Of a DNA stretch of 64,000 bases, positions 52,510-61,698 are shown piece by piece. Source of the stretch: Streptococcus mitis B6 (lineage in GTDB: Bacteria; Bacillota; Bacilli; Lactobacillales; Streptococcaceae); assembly GCF_000027165.1 (NCBI RefSeq), contig NC_013853.1:2082612-2146611 (forward strand), given 5' to 3'. The notes under the pieces are model-generated. The model saw nothing but the letters and a program-made list of their open reading frames with translations. It was not told where the DNA came from and did not search any database. Within the stretch, counting starts at the first letter, position 1, and each line of letters opens with the position of its first letter. Made by a program: the position numbers and the translations under genes.

Positions 52510-55053
52510 ATGAAATTATTTTTTAAAACATATTGGACCTATTTTGTTTCTTTCATCATTCCCATAATCATTATGACAGGAGTATATCTATCTCAAGGTA
52601 TCTACTGGAATAGCGATACATCTCCATTATTAGGAGATGGGTTTCATCAATACGTTATTTTTGATGTAGCTTTACGAAATATCCTACATGGAAATGGTAG
52701 TCTATTTTACACCTTTACAAGTGGCCTCGGATTAAATTTCTATGCCCTATCTAGTTATTACTTGGGAAGTTTCCTTTCACCTCTAGTTTACTTTTTTTAT
52801 CTGTCGAATATGCCAGATGCTGTCTATCTGACAACTCTCTTAAAATTTGGATTGATTGGTTTGTCAACTTACTTTAGTTTAAATAAATTATTTCAATCGA
52901 TTACTAAGCCTTTAAAACTAGGTTTATCTACTTCCTATGCTCTAATGAGTTTCACTGTCAGTCAATTAGAGATAAAAACCTGGCTAGATATTTTTATCTT
53001 GATTCCTTTAATTATAACTGGTTTACAGCTACTGATAACTGAAAAGAAATTCCTATTGTACTTTACAAGTCTGTCAATCTTATTTATCCAAAACTATTAT
53101 TTTGGCTATATGACAGTATTGTTTCTTATTTTCTGGTATCTCTGTCAAATTTCGTGGGACTTTAAGACTCGAAAATCATCTTTTCTTGATTTCATAATCA
53201 CCTCCGTTTTAGCTGGTATGACTAGTTTGATTATGACTCTTCCCACTCTGTTTGATTTACAGACACATGGGGAAAAATTAACTGAAATTACAAAGTTTCA
53301 AACTGAAAGTAGCTGGTATCTTGATCTCTTTGCTAAGCAATTCATCGGTTCCTTTGATACAACCAAGTATGGGGCTATTCCAATGATTTTTGTAGGACTA
53401 CTTCCTCTTATTTTGACTATTTTATTTTTTACGCTGAAATCCATTAAGTTTCACGTGAAACTTATCTATGCAATCTTCTTTACATTTCTAATTGCAAGCT
53501 TTTATATTGAAGCTCTTGATTTATTTTGGCAAGGCATGCATACTCCAAACATGTTTTTACATCGCTATGCTTGGATTTTCTCTACCTTGTTAATTTACAC
53601 AGCAGCAGAAGTCTTAAATCGTCTGAAAGAAATTAAAATCTGGAATTTTTTAGTTTCGCTTTTTCTTATAGTAACAGGATTTTTAGCTACCATCTATCTA
53701 AAATCACATTATTCTTTTTTAACAGATTTGAATATCCTACTGACTCTTGAATTTTTAGTTGTCTATTCTCTTTTACTCCTTGCGGTTATCAAAAAATTTA
53801 TCTCGGTGAATCTGTTTGCCATTCTAATTTCTTTATTTATAATAATTGAAGTGAGTTTAAATGCTTCATCTCAAATAGACGGAATTGCTAAAGAATGGGG
53901 ATTTGCTTCTCGAAGTGCTTATAGTAGAGATATCCCAGCTATGGAATCTTTCTCAACATATATTGGAAATTCATTTACTCGTACTGAAAAACTACAAACT
54001 CAGACGGGAAATGACAGTATGAAATTCAACTACAATGGAATCTCTCAATTCTCATCTGTTCGAAATCGTTCAGCAAGCTCTACTTTGGATAAAATTGGGT
54101 TTAAATCCTCTGGAACTAATCTCAATCTCCGTTATGGCAATAATAGTATTTTGGCTGATAGTTTATTTGGAATCCAGTATAATATCTCAGAAAGTCCTAT
54201 TGATAAGTATGGTTTTAAAGATATCTATCAAAAAGATAATCTTACCCTGTATGAAAATCAATACTCTCTTCCGATTGCATTTGCTAGTCAATTTGTTTAC
54301 AATGATGTCAAGTTCAATGAACATACTTTAGATAATCAAGCCTCGTTTTTAAATCAACTTGCTAACGTCGATTTTGATTATTTTTCTCCAATCCCTTATG
54401 ACAAAACAGAAAATACTGATGATTTGATTAGTGTTACAAGTTCTTCAAATGAGGATGCAGCAATCCAGTATCAAATTGAAGTACCAGAAAACAGCCAAGT
54501 TTATCTTTCTTTCACAAATCTTCACTTTTCTAATGATAAACAAAAGAAGGTTGATATCCTTGTAAATGGAGAAAAGAAAACTTTTACAACTGATAATGTC
54601 TTCTCCTTCTTTAATCTAGGCTATACAAAAGAGAAAAAGACTTTCAATATCAATGTTAGTTTCCCTGGAAATTCACAAGTATCATTTGAATCTCCTACCT
54701 TCTATCGTTTAGATACCCAAACTTTAACTGAGGCAATTCAAAAAATCAAAGAACAACCTGTCACAATATCAACTTCTAAAAACAAGGTTTTTGCTACATA
54801 TGATGTCCAACAAGATACATCTATTTTTTTCACCATTCCTTATGACAAAGGTTGGTCTGCCTACCAAGATGGTAAGAAAATAGAAATTAAACAAGCTCAA
54901 ACTGGATTTATGAAAGTTGATGTTCCCAAGGGGAAAGGAACTATTACACTTTCCTTCATTCCCAATGGTTTTATTGCTGGAGCAATTTGTTCCTTTACTT
55001 CTCTCTTACTATTTGGAACCTATAATCACAGACGAAAGTCATCTAAGGCATAA
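52510..55053 (+). CDS. YfhO family membrane protein
   Basis: An 847-residue protein. The first 460 residues hold about 12-13 membrane segments with conserved extracellular loops (SDTSPLLGDGFHQY near residue 37 and SGLGLNFYALSSYYLGS near 75); a large extracellular domain follows (about 465-820), and a last membrane helix closes the protein. The YfhO family resembles GT-C glycosyltransferases, and homologues act in glycosylation of teichoic acids or other surface polymers. A parS-like site lies inside the gene at 53447-53462. Confidence 0.88.
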   Translation: MKLFFKTYWTYFVSFIIPIIIMTGVYLSQGIYWNSDTSPLLGDGFHQYVIFDVALRNILHGNGSLFYTFTSGLGLNFYALSSYYLGSFLSPLVYFFYLSNMPDAVYLTTLLKFGLIGLSTYFSLNKLFQSITKPLKLGLSTSYALMSFTVSQLEIKTWLDIFILIPLIITGLQLLITEKKFLLYFTSLSILFIQNYYFGYMTVLFLIFWYLCQISWDFKTRKSSFLDFIITSVLAGMTSLIMTLPTLFDLQTHGEKLTEITKFQTESSWYLDLFAKQFIGSFDTTKYGAIPMIFVGLLPLILTILFFTLKSIKFHVKLIYAIFFTFLIASFYIEALDLFWQGMHTPNMFLHRYAWIFSTLLIYTAAEVLNRLKEIKIWNFLVSLFLIVTGFLATIYLKSHYSFLTDLNILLTLEFLVVYSLLLLAVIKKFISVNLFAILISLFIIIEVSLNASSQIDGIAKEWGFASRSAYSRDIPAMESFSTYIGNSFTRTEKLQTQTGNDSMKFNYNGISQFSSVRNRSASSTLDKIGFKSSGTNLNLRYGNNSILADSLFGIQYNISESPIDKYGFKDIYQKDNLTLYENQYSLPIAFASQFVYNDVKFNEHTLDNQASFLNQLANVDFDYFSPIPYDKTENTDDLISVTSSSNEDAAIQYQIEVPENSQVYLSFTNLHFSNDKQKKVDILVNGEKKTFTTDNVFSFFNLGYTKEKKTFNINVSFPGNSQVSFESPTFYRLDTQTLTEAIQKIKEQPVTISTSKNKVFATYDVQQDTSIFFTIPYDKGWSAYQDGKKIEIKQAQTGFMKVDVPKGKGTITLSFIPNGFIAGAICSFTSLLLFGTYNHRRKSSKA
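53447..53462. other. parS-like ParB binding site in yfhO-type gene
   Basis: AGTTTCACGTGAAACT has the full 14-base parS core with a different outer pair. It is about 10.5 kb left of the presumed dnaA start. Confidence 0.85.
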
Positions 55054-55054
55054 A

Positions 55055-55080
55055 AAATCGACCAATTAATCGGTCGATTT
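55055..55080. terminator. bidirectional terminator
   Basis: AAATCGACC and GGTCGATTT form a perfect nine-base stem with an eight-base loop, with A- and T-runs on both sides, between the YfhO-type gene and the converging yhgE. Confidence 0.9.
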
Positions 55081-55082
55081 TT

Positions 55083-57725
55083 TTAATCTTCTTCCATTTT
55101 CTTAGGTTGATAGGCTAGCATACCTAAACCAGTAAATAGGGCTAATATCACGGCAAGGAAAACGACTTGATGATGAATATTTCCTGTCATAGAGATTGTT
55201 TGTCGTAATCCCGAAACTGAATAACTCATTGGTAACCAGGGATTAATAGCTCTAAAGAAATCATTTGTCAAGGCAAGTGGATAAGTACCTGCACTTGATG
55301 CTAACTGTAATAAAAGCAAAATAAGAGAAAAGAAAGCTCCTATACGGCTATTCCATGTTGTTAAAGCGGTCACCATGGACATGAATACTAAACTTGTTAG
55401 GATAATGAGAATAAATGTTCTCATCTCATGATTTGCAGTTAAACCAATAAGATGAACTCCTCCATATACCAAAATTCCTGCTAAAACAGCTATAATACCA
55501 TTTATTTCAGCTCGAGATTTCAACCAAGCCCAACGGCTATCCGGATGACGTCCTGAAGGCAACTTCGCAAAGATCATATTCGTTGATATTGCTGCAACAA
55601 AAAGAGCAACTGATATCATATAAGGAGACATTGCAATTCCATTTACAGGAACTTGATCATTGTCTGTTTTTGAAAGATTGAGTGGATTTGACAAAATCTC
55701 TGCATTTTTAGATTCCGTAGATGATGATTTGAGTTGATCACTAGCATTACTTAGTCCTTGTCCTAAAGAAGCAACTCCTGTCTGTAAACCTTCCAATCCA
55801 GAAGTTAACTTTGTTCCACCTTCTGCTAGTTTCCCAGCTCCATCTGCCAATTTATTAGCTCCACTTTCTAATTGAGAAGCACCTGAAATTAACTGACTGG
55901 ATTTGTCAGCTAGTTGGCTAGAGCCTGACTGCAATTTATCAACTCCTGCTATCAATTCTTGACTCTTTTGATTCAATTGGTTAGAGCCAGTTGATAATTT
56001 TTCAATACCAGACACTAATTCTGGAGTTTTTTCAACTAATTGACCAACTCCTGCTGTCAATTTAGAAGATTTTTGTGTCAAGGTAGTTGAGCCTGAAACT
56101 AATTGGTCCAAACTACCTGTCAAGGTGGAATTCTTTTCACTTAGTTGACTTGCGCCCTGAGAAACTTTATCAACACCTGCAGTATATGCGTTTACCCCCG
56201 ATGTGATAGACTGACTAGCAGGAACTAATTTACTCGTCAATGTTCCCTGTATCTCTGTTAATCCACTTGACAATCCTGTCAAAGAAGTAGAAGCAATAGG
56301 TAATACTTGATTAGCTTGATTTTTTAATGTCGAAAGATTAGAAGATTGATTTTGTAAGTTTTCTAAACTTCCCTGTAAACCTTGAACTAAAGCTACAATT
56401 GACTGTGCTAATTGAATACTATCAGTCGAATTTTGAGATACAGAAGCACTTATTTCAGCTTGTTGCTCACTTGTCAAAGATTGATAAGCTGCTGTCGATT
56501 GAATATTGGCTAATGTAGTCGCTTTATCAGACTGAGCACTTGCTAACATTTGATTAGAAAGAGATACTATACTTGATAAAACAGAATCTAAGTGTTTTGT
56601 ATCTCCAACATCAATATTTTGAATAGCTTGATTTAACTGATTTAGACCGGAAGATAATTGAGCAATTTGATCTTTTTGCTCAGACGAAGCATCTAACTTA
56701 CTAGAAAGTTGTTGAATTCCTTCACTTAATTGCTCCACCCCCATTCGAAGTGTAGCTGATTGATTAGATAACTGATTAGCACCTGTTGCAAGATTTCTTA
56801 CTCCATTTGTATAGGCACTAACACCAGATGAAAATTGATTAAGACCAGCATTAAGCTGAGAAACACCGCCAGTATAGGATTCTACACCAGTATATAACTG
56901 ATTGATTCCTCTTACTAATTCAGGACTTTTAGAAGATAATTGACCTAACCCACTATCTAATTGACTCACTGCACCAGTATATGTAACTAAACCACTATTA
57001 AAATTCCCTAAGCCAAGATGAAGTTGTTCGACACCAGAAATATAAGAGGATAATCCTCTAGTAAACTGTTCCGTTCCATTTGAAAATGTTAAACTTGAAT
57101 CTGCTAAAGAGTGTAGGTTAGTAGTTAATGTGTGACTTCCTGTCACTAACTGATTCGCTCCATCAGTTAATTTTTCACTACCAGAAGATGCTTGACTCAT
57201 ACCATCCTTTAAATCGACCATTTTGTTAAATAAAGCTTTGGTATAGGTCTCGGTTACATTGGTAGAAACATTCTGCTTTAATTGTGTCATTGCAGAATCA
57301 CTCATCTTGCTTGCAATAAAGCTATGACCACTTGAAGTCTGATAATCGATTTGCATTTGCTCTGGATAATCCGTTAAAATAGAAGCTGCTTTTTCAGATA
57401 AATCACTGGGTAAAGTCACTACCATATAGTAATCGCCATCTTCCAATCCCTTCTTTCCTTCCTCTTCATCTACAAAATGAAAATCCAAGGTTTTATTTTC
57501 TTTTAAATTGGTCACCATGTCTTTTCCTATAGACATGCTATTACCATTATAGGAAGCCTCTTTATCATTATTAACAACTGCCACAGGTAAGTCAGACAAT
57601 TGCCCATATGGATCCCACATTGATGACAAAAATATGATATTGTACAGAGCTGGAATAAGAGAAATCCCTATCATGACAATAATAAAGGTTGGTTTTTTAA
57701 AAATTGCTTTCCATTCTTTAAACAT
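55083..57725 (-). CDS. YhgE/Pip family membrane protein
   Basis: An 880-residue protein with one N-terminal membrane helix (about 12-35), an extracellular region of about 650 residues made of short repeats of the form LxxGxxQLxxG, and about five to six membrane segments at the C-terminus. The family includes the phage infection protein Pip of Lactococcus and resembles exporters of the ABC-2 permease type. The ATG at 57725 follows AAAAGGAG; the frame opens seven codons earlier. The divergent tetR gene and shared operators suggest regulated export or stress defence. Confidence 0.9.
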   Translation of the reverse strand: MFKEWKAIFKKPTFIIVMIGISLIPALYNIIFLSSMWDPYGQLSDLPVAVVNNDKEASYNGNSMSIGKDMVTNLKENKTLDFHFVDEEEGKKGLEDGDYYMVVTLPSDLSEKAASILTDYPEQMQIDYQTSSGHSFIASKMSDSAMTQLKQNVSTNVTETYTKALFNKMVDLKDGMSQASSGSEKLTDGANQLVTGSHTLTTNLHSLADSSLTFSNGTEQFTRGLSSYISGVEQLHLGLGNFNSGLVTYTGAVSQLDSGLGQLSSKSPELVRGINQLYTGVESYTGGVSQLNAGLNQFSSGVSAYTNGVRNLATGANQLSNQSATLRMGVEQLSEGIQQLSSKLDASSEQKDQIAQLSSGLNQLNQAIQNIDVGDTKHLDSVLSSIVSLSNQMLASAQSDKATTLANIQSTAAYQSLTSEQQAEISASVSQNSTDSIQLAQSIVALVQGLQGSLENLQNQSSNLSTLKNQANQVLPIASTSLTGLSSGLTEIQGTLTSKLVPASQSITSGVNAYTAGVDKVSQGASQLSEKNSTLTGSLDQLVSGSTTLTQKSSKLTAGVGQLVEKTPELVSGIEKLSTGSNQLNQKSQELIAGVDKLQSGSSQLADKSSQLISGASQLESGANKLADGAGKLAEGGTKLTSGLEGLQTGVASLGQGLSNASDQLKSSSTESKNAEILSNPLNLSKTDNDQVPVNGIAMSPYMISVALFVAAISTNMIFAKLPSGRHPDSRWAWLKSRAEINGIIAVLAGILVYGGVHLIGLTANHEMRTFILIILTSLVFMSMVTALTTWNSRIGAFFSLILLLLQLASSAGTYPLALTNDFFRAINPWLPMSYSVSGLRQTISMTGNIHHQVVFLAVILALFTGLGMLAYQPKKMEED

Positions 57726-57738
57726 AGTTTCTCCTTTT

Positions 57739-57755
57739 TTAAACATATTGTCTAA
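57739..57755. promoter_or_regulatory. TetR-type operator 1
   Basis: TTAAACATATTGTCTAA is an imperfect 17-base palindrome, close to operator 2. It lies between the yhgE promoter (TTGTAA 57794-57799, 16 bases, TATAAT 57772-57777, minus strand) and the yhgE start, and covers the -35 position of a plus-strand promoter with TATAAT at 57764-57769. Confidence 0.75.
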
Positions 57756-57815
57756 AATTTTGATATAATAGATTATACATTAAAAAATCTAAATTACAAG
57801 ATAAAAAATCCATTT

Positions 57816-57832
57816 TTAGACATATGGTCTAA
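57816..57832. promoter_or_regulatory. TetR-type operator 2
   Basis: TTAGACATATGGTCTAA is a near-perfect 17-base palindrome (one central mismatch), between the predicted tetR transcription start and its ribosome binding site. Confidence 0.8.
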
Positions 57833-57852
57833 TTTGTTTATAAGGAGGAAAT

Positions 57853-58395
57853 ATGCAAGAAAGTAACAAACGCTTAAAAACAAAGCGAACTATTGAAAAT
57901 GCTATGGTACAATTACTAATGGAACAACCATTTGATCAAATTTCTACTGTCAAGCTAGCAGAAAAAGCCGGAATTAGTCGTTCCAGCTTCTATACTCACT
58001 ATAAAGATAAGTATGATATGATTGAGCACTATCAAAGCAAGCTATTCCATACATTTGAATATATTTTTCAAAAACATGCTCATCACAAAAGAGATGCTAT
58101 TTTAGAAGTATTTGAATATCTAGAGTCAGAACCACTCCTGGCTGCTCTTCTTTCTGAAAATGGGACCAAAGAAATCCAAAATTTCTTACGAAATAAACTT
58201 CATATCATGCTCAGCACAGATTTACAAAAACGCTTTATGCAACTGAATCTCACTACCACTGAATTAGAATATAGTAGCATCTATCTAACTCACGCACTTT
58301 TTGGTGTCTGCCAAACTTGGATTGCACATGGAAAAAAAGAAAGTCCTCAAGAAATAACAGACTTCCTTATGAAGATGCTTGGTGATATAAATTGA
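57853..58395 (+). CDS. TetR family regulator
   Basis: A 180-residue regulator with an N-terminal helix-turn-helix (TVKLAEKAGISRSSFYTHYKDKYDM) and an all-helical ligand domain with the TetR_C-type SLNYDYV region (about 80-180). AAGGAGG precedes the ATG. It is divergent from yhgE, and two similar palindromes in the shared region indicate that it represses both yhgE and itself. The inducing ligand is unknown. Confidence 0.92.
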   Translation: MQESNKRLKTKRTIENAMVQLLMEQPFDQISTVKLAEKAGISRSSFYTHYKDKYDMIEHYQSKLFHTFEYIFQKHAHHKRDAILEVFEYLESEPLLAALLSENGTKEIQNFLRNKLHIMLSTDLQKRFMQLNLTTTELEYSSIYLTHALFGVCQTWIAHGKKESPQEITDFLMKMLGDIN

Positions 58396-58400
58396 TACAA

Positions 58401-58426
58401 AAAAGGAACAACACTATGTTCCCTTT
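58401..58426. terminator. terminator between tetR and tRNA-Asn
   Basis: AAAAGGAACA and TGTTCCCTTTT pair with one bulge around a six-base loop; usable in both directions. Confidence 0.7.
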
Positions 58427-58434
58427 TATCTATA

Positions 58435-58508
58435 CTCCGCCAGTAGGACTCGAACCTACGACATCATGATTAACAGTCATGCGCTACTACCAACTGAGCT
58501 ATGGCGGA
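58435..58508 (-). tRNA. tRNA-Asn (GTT)
   Basis: Full cloverleaf on the minus strand: acceptor TCCGCCA/TGGCGGA with discriminator G, D arm GCTCAGTTGGTAGTAGC, anticodon arm CATGA-CTGTTAA-TCATG with anticodon GTT, T arm GTAGG-TTCGAGT-CCTAC. CCA is not encoded. Confidence 0.97.
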
Positions 58509-58513
58509 TAAAA

Positions 58514-58585
58514 TAGTCCGTACGGGATTCGAACCCGTGTTACCGCCGTGAAAAGGCGGTGTCTTAACCCCTTGACCAACGGACC
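58514..58585 (-). tRNA. tRNA-Glu (TTC)
   Basis: Cloverleaf on the minus strand: acceptor GGTCCGT/ACGGACT with discriminator A, anticodon arm CCGCC-TTTTCAC-GGCGG with anticodon TTC, T arm CGGG-TTCGAAT-CCCG. It lies five bases before tRNA-Asn and is likely co-transcribed with it. Confidence 0.97.
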
Positions 58586-58636
58586 TTCTATCTGTAGCAG
58601 ATATAACCATTATATCAATTTCTTGCTAATTGTCAA

Positions 58637-59389
58637 TTACTTTTGAGATTTTTTCTCTAGAATATCTTTTAATTTTCTAATTTTTAATCTTGAAATAGGA
58701 CAACGATGGTCTTCATAGAAAACAATTTCTAAGTTTTTTCGATCAATTTCTCTGATATTGCCTATATTTACCAAAAATGACTTATGAGGAGAATAAAATC
58801 TCTGAGTATGTTTGTCCTTTTCCTGAATATCTGTCATGGTACCGTAAAACTCTTTTGCAAAATTTTTACCAATAATGCGCAATTTATGAGAAACTCCTGT
58901 CGTTTCAATATACAAAATATCATGGTAAGGAATTTTTAAATCATTTCCCTTGTAATTGTAGTCAAAATAATCTACCACATCTTCATTTTCAAGTAACATA
59001 CTCTTCGTGTAGAATATATTTTGCTCAATTCTCTTCTTAAATAACTCATCATTGATATCCTTATCAACAAAATCTAAGGCTGATACCTGATATTTATAGG
59101 TTAGAGTTGCAAACTCTGATCGACTTGTGATAAAGACGATAATAGCGTAAGGATTGTAATGACGAATGAGCTGAGCCACTTCAAATCCCTTTTTCTCAAT
59201 TCCATGAATATCGATATCTAGGAAATAAAGCTGGTTTACTTCGTCGTTTTCAATGTATTCTTCAAATTCACGGACTTTTCCCGTTGTCTTGTATGATATT
59301 GGAATATTCGATTCTTTCGAAATTTCATCCAATATTCTCTCTAGTCTCACTTGATGTTCAATAACATCTTCTAAAATTAAAACTTTCAT
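58637..59389 (-). CDS. comE: competence response regulator ComE
   Basis: A 250-residue response regulator with an N-terminal receiver domain (phospho-acceptor Asp in YFLDIDIHG) and a C-terminal LytTR DNA-binding domain (about 140-245). Phosphorylated ComE activates comCDE and comX through paired imperfect repeats. It overlaps comD by four bases. Confidence 0.97.
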   Translation of the reverse strand: MKVLILEDVIEHQVRLERILDEISKESNIPISYKTTGKVREFEEYIENDEVNQLYFLDIDIHGIEKKGFEVAQLIRHYNPYAIIVFITSRSEFATLTYKYQVSALDFVDKDINDELFKKRIEQNIFYTKSMLLENEDVVDYFDYNYKGNDLKIPYHDILYIETTGVSHKLRIIGKNFAKEFYGTMTDIQEKDKHTQRFYSPHKSFLVNIGNIREIDRKNLEIVFYEDHRCPISRLKIRKLKDILEKKSQK

Positions 59390-60711
59390 TCAAATTCCCT
59401 CTTAAATCTAATGATTTGTCTAAATGTACTGCCTTCCATCTCTGTTTCTAAAATAATATTATTGTACTTATCTAATAATTCTTTCACATTATTTAATCCT
59501 ACTCCGCGATTTCTTCCCTTAGTGGAGAATCCTAAAGCAAATAGATCTCCTGAAGGAGTCATCGTCATTTTACATGAATTCTGAATCACAATAACTGTTT
59601 CAGTTTCCATCTTAATAACTGCTACTTCCATCTGCTTTTTATAACTATCAGCAGATCCTTCGACAGCATTGTTCAATAAAACACTCATAATACGAACCAA
59701 ATCCAATAGTTCAATTGGAAGATTAGTAATCGTATCTTTTACTTCCAGTGTAAACTCTACACCATTATTTCGAGCATAGACAATTGACTGAGCAACTAAA
59801 CTTCGTAAAGCTGAATCTTCTATGTTGTTCAAATCAAAGTAAGTGTACTTATCTGAACGCAATTTATGATTTGCTTTAACTAAAACTTCATTGTAAACTC
59901 TGTCAATTTCCTGTAAATTACCACTGTCAATTGCCATCTGCATGCTGACAAGCATCCCAGCATAATCATGTCGAAAACCACGGATTTCATTATACAAGCC
60001 AACAATTTCATCTGTGTAGTTTTGTAAATGTTTCTGTTCAAATTTCTTCTGCTTCAAAGCAATCTCTTTCTCCATTTGTTCTTTATGCGAATTCATTGCA
60101 AAGAAGGTCAAAAATAGAGAAATAAAGACAATAGATGACAAAATACTTCCAAAACTATTCAAATGTTTAATCGTACTTACTATATCTGAAACGAAAGATA
60201 AAAGATGTAACAATAGTAAAGCAAAAAATACTTTTTTCAAAAAAGGATAAAGGTAGTCCTTGTCAAAATAGGCTAGTTCCAAATGGAAATAATGAATGAT
60301 TTTTAAGACAACAAAATAGGTCAACGTTGAGATTGCTAAAAAGAATAGGCCATAATATTGTAAAACAAAATTGTCTCCTGTTATAGAGGAGAAAGTCACG
60401 GACAGAAAGTTATGAGTGCTCTCATATAAAAGAGATAGTAGTAAACTTATGAATAGTCCTCTATCCCTCTCATACTGTTTGATCCATCGAAAATAGGAAT
60501 ATAATCCCAAAGGAAATAAAAATGTTACAATTCCTAACCCATCTAAAGATAGAAAATAGAAGGGAAGTTCAAGTACTGCTTCTACTAGTAATGTATAAGC
60601 ACCAAAAACGTATAGTTCCTTTGCTTTTATTTGACCTTTACAAATTAAATGGTAACTGTGACTAAGAATTAGAAAATATAATATAAAATCCACTACTAAG
60701 AAAAAATCCAT
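59386..60711 (-). CDS. comD: competence histidine kinase ComD
   Basis: A 441-residue HPK10-type kinase that senses the competence pheromone. The first 210 residues contain six to seven membrane segments; the kinase part has the phospho-acceptor His in RGFRHDYAG, the N-box VLLNNAVEGS and the G-box GRNRGVGLNNV. It begins 12 bases after comC with AGGAG before the ATG. The N-terminal part determines pheromone specificity, so it should match the variant peptide encoded upstream. Confidence 0.97.
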   Translation of the reverse strand: MDFFLVVDFILYFLILSHSYHLICKGQIKAKELYVFGAYTLLVEAVLELPFYFLSLDGLGIVTFLFPLGLYSYFRWIKQYERDRGLFISLLLSLLYESTHNFLSVTFSSITGDNFVLQYYGLFFLAISTLTYFVVLKIIHYFHLELAYFDKDYLYPFLKKVFFALLLLHLLSFVSDIVSTIKHLNSFGSILSSIVFISLFLTFFAMNSHKEQMEKEIALKQKKFEQKHLQNYTDEIVGLYNEIRGFRHDYAGMLVSMQMAIDSGNLQEIDRVYNEVLVKANHKLRSDKYTYFDLNNIEDSALRSLVAQSIVYARNNGVEFTLEVKDTITNLPIELLDLVRIMSVLLNNAVEGSADSYKKQMEVAVIKMETETVIVIQNSCKMTMTPSGDLFALGFSTKGRNRGVGLNNVKELLDKYNNIILETEMEGSTFRQIIRFKREFE

Positions 60712-60723
60712 TCTGCTACTCCT

Positions 60724-60846
60724 TTATCTTCTTCTAAATAAATTAAATAAAGCACCATCTGGTTTCCTCATCTCCCCACCTTTAATCTTTTGCAATTCTT
60801 TTTCCTTCAAGGCTACAAACTGTTCCAATTTAACTGTGTTTTTCAT
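60724..60846 (-). CDS. comC: competence stimulating peptide precursor ComC
   Basis: A 40-residue precursor: leader [24 protein letters not shown] ends in the double-glycine cleavage site (Gly23-Gly24), giving a 16-residue mature peptide [16 protein letters not shown]. It begins with the E-M-R of many mitis-group pheromones and ends in three arginines, but differs from the two common pneumococcal types. It is exported by ComAB elsewhere in the genome and sensed by ComD encoded next door. Confidence 0.96.
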   Translation of the reverse strand: MKNTVKLEQFVALKEKELQKIKGGEMRKPDGALFNLFRRR

Positions 60847-60872
60847 AATAAAATCTCCTCAATGTTTTTTTC

Positions 60873-60890
60873 TTGTAAGCTAACTTACAA
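60873..60890 (-). repeat. hairpin in comC leader
   Basis: TTGTAAG and CTTACAA form a perfect seven-base stem with a four-base loop in the 5' leader, close to the transcription start. No T-tract follows. Confidence 0.65.
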
Positions 60891-60895
60891 AAACT

Positions 60896-60962
60896 ATTAT
60901 ACAAAATGGAATTTTGTTTTAGATAAAATTCTCTCAACTGTCATTTTTTTATCCCCAAGTGT
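60896..60962 (-). promoter_or_regulatory. comCDE promoter with ComE direct repeat
   Basis: On the minus strand the repeats ACACTTGGG (60954-60962) and ACAGTTGAG (60933-60941) are 21 bases apart start to start, the ComE-box layout. The -10 is TATAAT at 60896-60901. Confidence 0.9.
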
Positions 60963-60979
60963 ACTTTTTTAAGAAAAAA

Positions 60980-60997
60980 GCCGGGAAAATTCCCAGC
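60980..60997 (-). terminator. terminator after tRNA-Arg
   Basis: GCTGGGAA and TTCCCGGC form an eight-base stem (one wobble) on the minus strand, followed by TTTTTTCTT. It separates the tRNA from the comCDE promoter. Confidence 0.85.
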
Positions 60998-61010
60998 TTT
61001 GCTACTATAT

Positions 61011-61084
61011 TGATCCCAGCAGGATTCGAACCTGCGACCGTTCGCTTAGAAGGCGAATGCTCTATCCAGCTAAGCTATGAGACC
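61011..61084 (-). tRNA. tRNA-Arg (TCT)
   Basis: Cloverleaf on the minus strand: acceptor GGTCTCA/TGGGATC (wobble pairs) with discriminator A, D arm AGCTTAGCTGGATAGAGC, anticodon arm TTCGC-CTTCTAA-GCGAA with anticodon TCT, T arm GCAGG-TTCGAAT-CCTGC. tRNA-Arg at this place next to comC is typical of the mitis group. Confidence 0.97.
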
Positions 61085-61127
61085 TAATACAGCTATTCTA
61101 CCAAAAATTCAATTGAAAGTCAATTTT

Positions 61128-61607
61128 CTATTTATGATAGGGTGAGCCCTGCTGTATTGTAAAAGCTCGATAGATTTGTTCAACAAGGACTAGTCTCATT
61201 AACTGATGGGGCAAGGTTAAACGGCCAAAACTAACAGAGAGATTGGCTCTCTTTTTTACATCCTGTGCTAATCCCAGACTCCCTCCAATAATAAATGTAA
61301 GAGTAGAAAATCCTTTTATAGAAGCTTCTTCTAACTGCTTACTAAATTCTTCTGAAGCAAGTGTTTTCCCCTCAATGGCTAACACAATAACAAAATCACG
61401 ATCACCAACTTTTGATAAAGTTCTCTGACCTTCTATTTCTAAAATCTTTTGATTTTCTGACTCACTAGCCCTATCTGGTGTTTTTTCATCTGCTAGCTCA
61501 ATCATTTCAAGCTTAGCAAATCGAGAAATTCGTTTTGAATACTCCGCGATACCATCTTTTAAATACTTTTCTTTCAGTTTCCCAACTGTTACAACTTTAA
61601 TTTTCAT
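61128..61607 (-). CDS. rlmH: 23S rRNA pseudouridine-1915 N3-methyltransferase RlmH
   Basis: A 159-residue SPOUT methyltransferase that modifies a pseudouridine in helix 69 of 23S rRNA. The knot region has [10 protein letters not shown] (AdoMet loop) and the C-terminus [21 protein letters not shown] is diagnostic. It is divergent from htrA. Confidence 0.97.
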   Translation of the reverse strand: MKIKVVTVGKLKEKYLKDGIAEYSKRISRFAKLEMIELADEKTPDRASESENQKILEIEGQRTLSKVGDRDFVIVLAIEGKTLASEEFSKQLEEASIKGFSTLTFIIGGSLGLAQDVKKRANLSVSFGRLTLPHQLMRLVLVEQIYRAFTIQQGSPYHK

Positions 61608-61698
61608 GACTCTATTCTAACATATTCTTTATTTTTTAACATCTTATTCACAAAATAAAAGGTTAATTTTAACCGAGAAAACCACAGATTTTTGAAAG

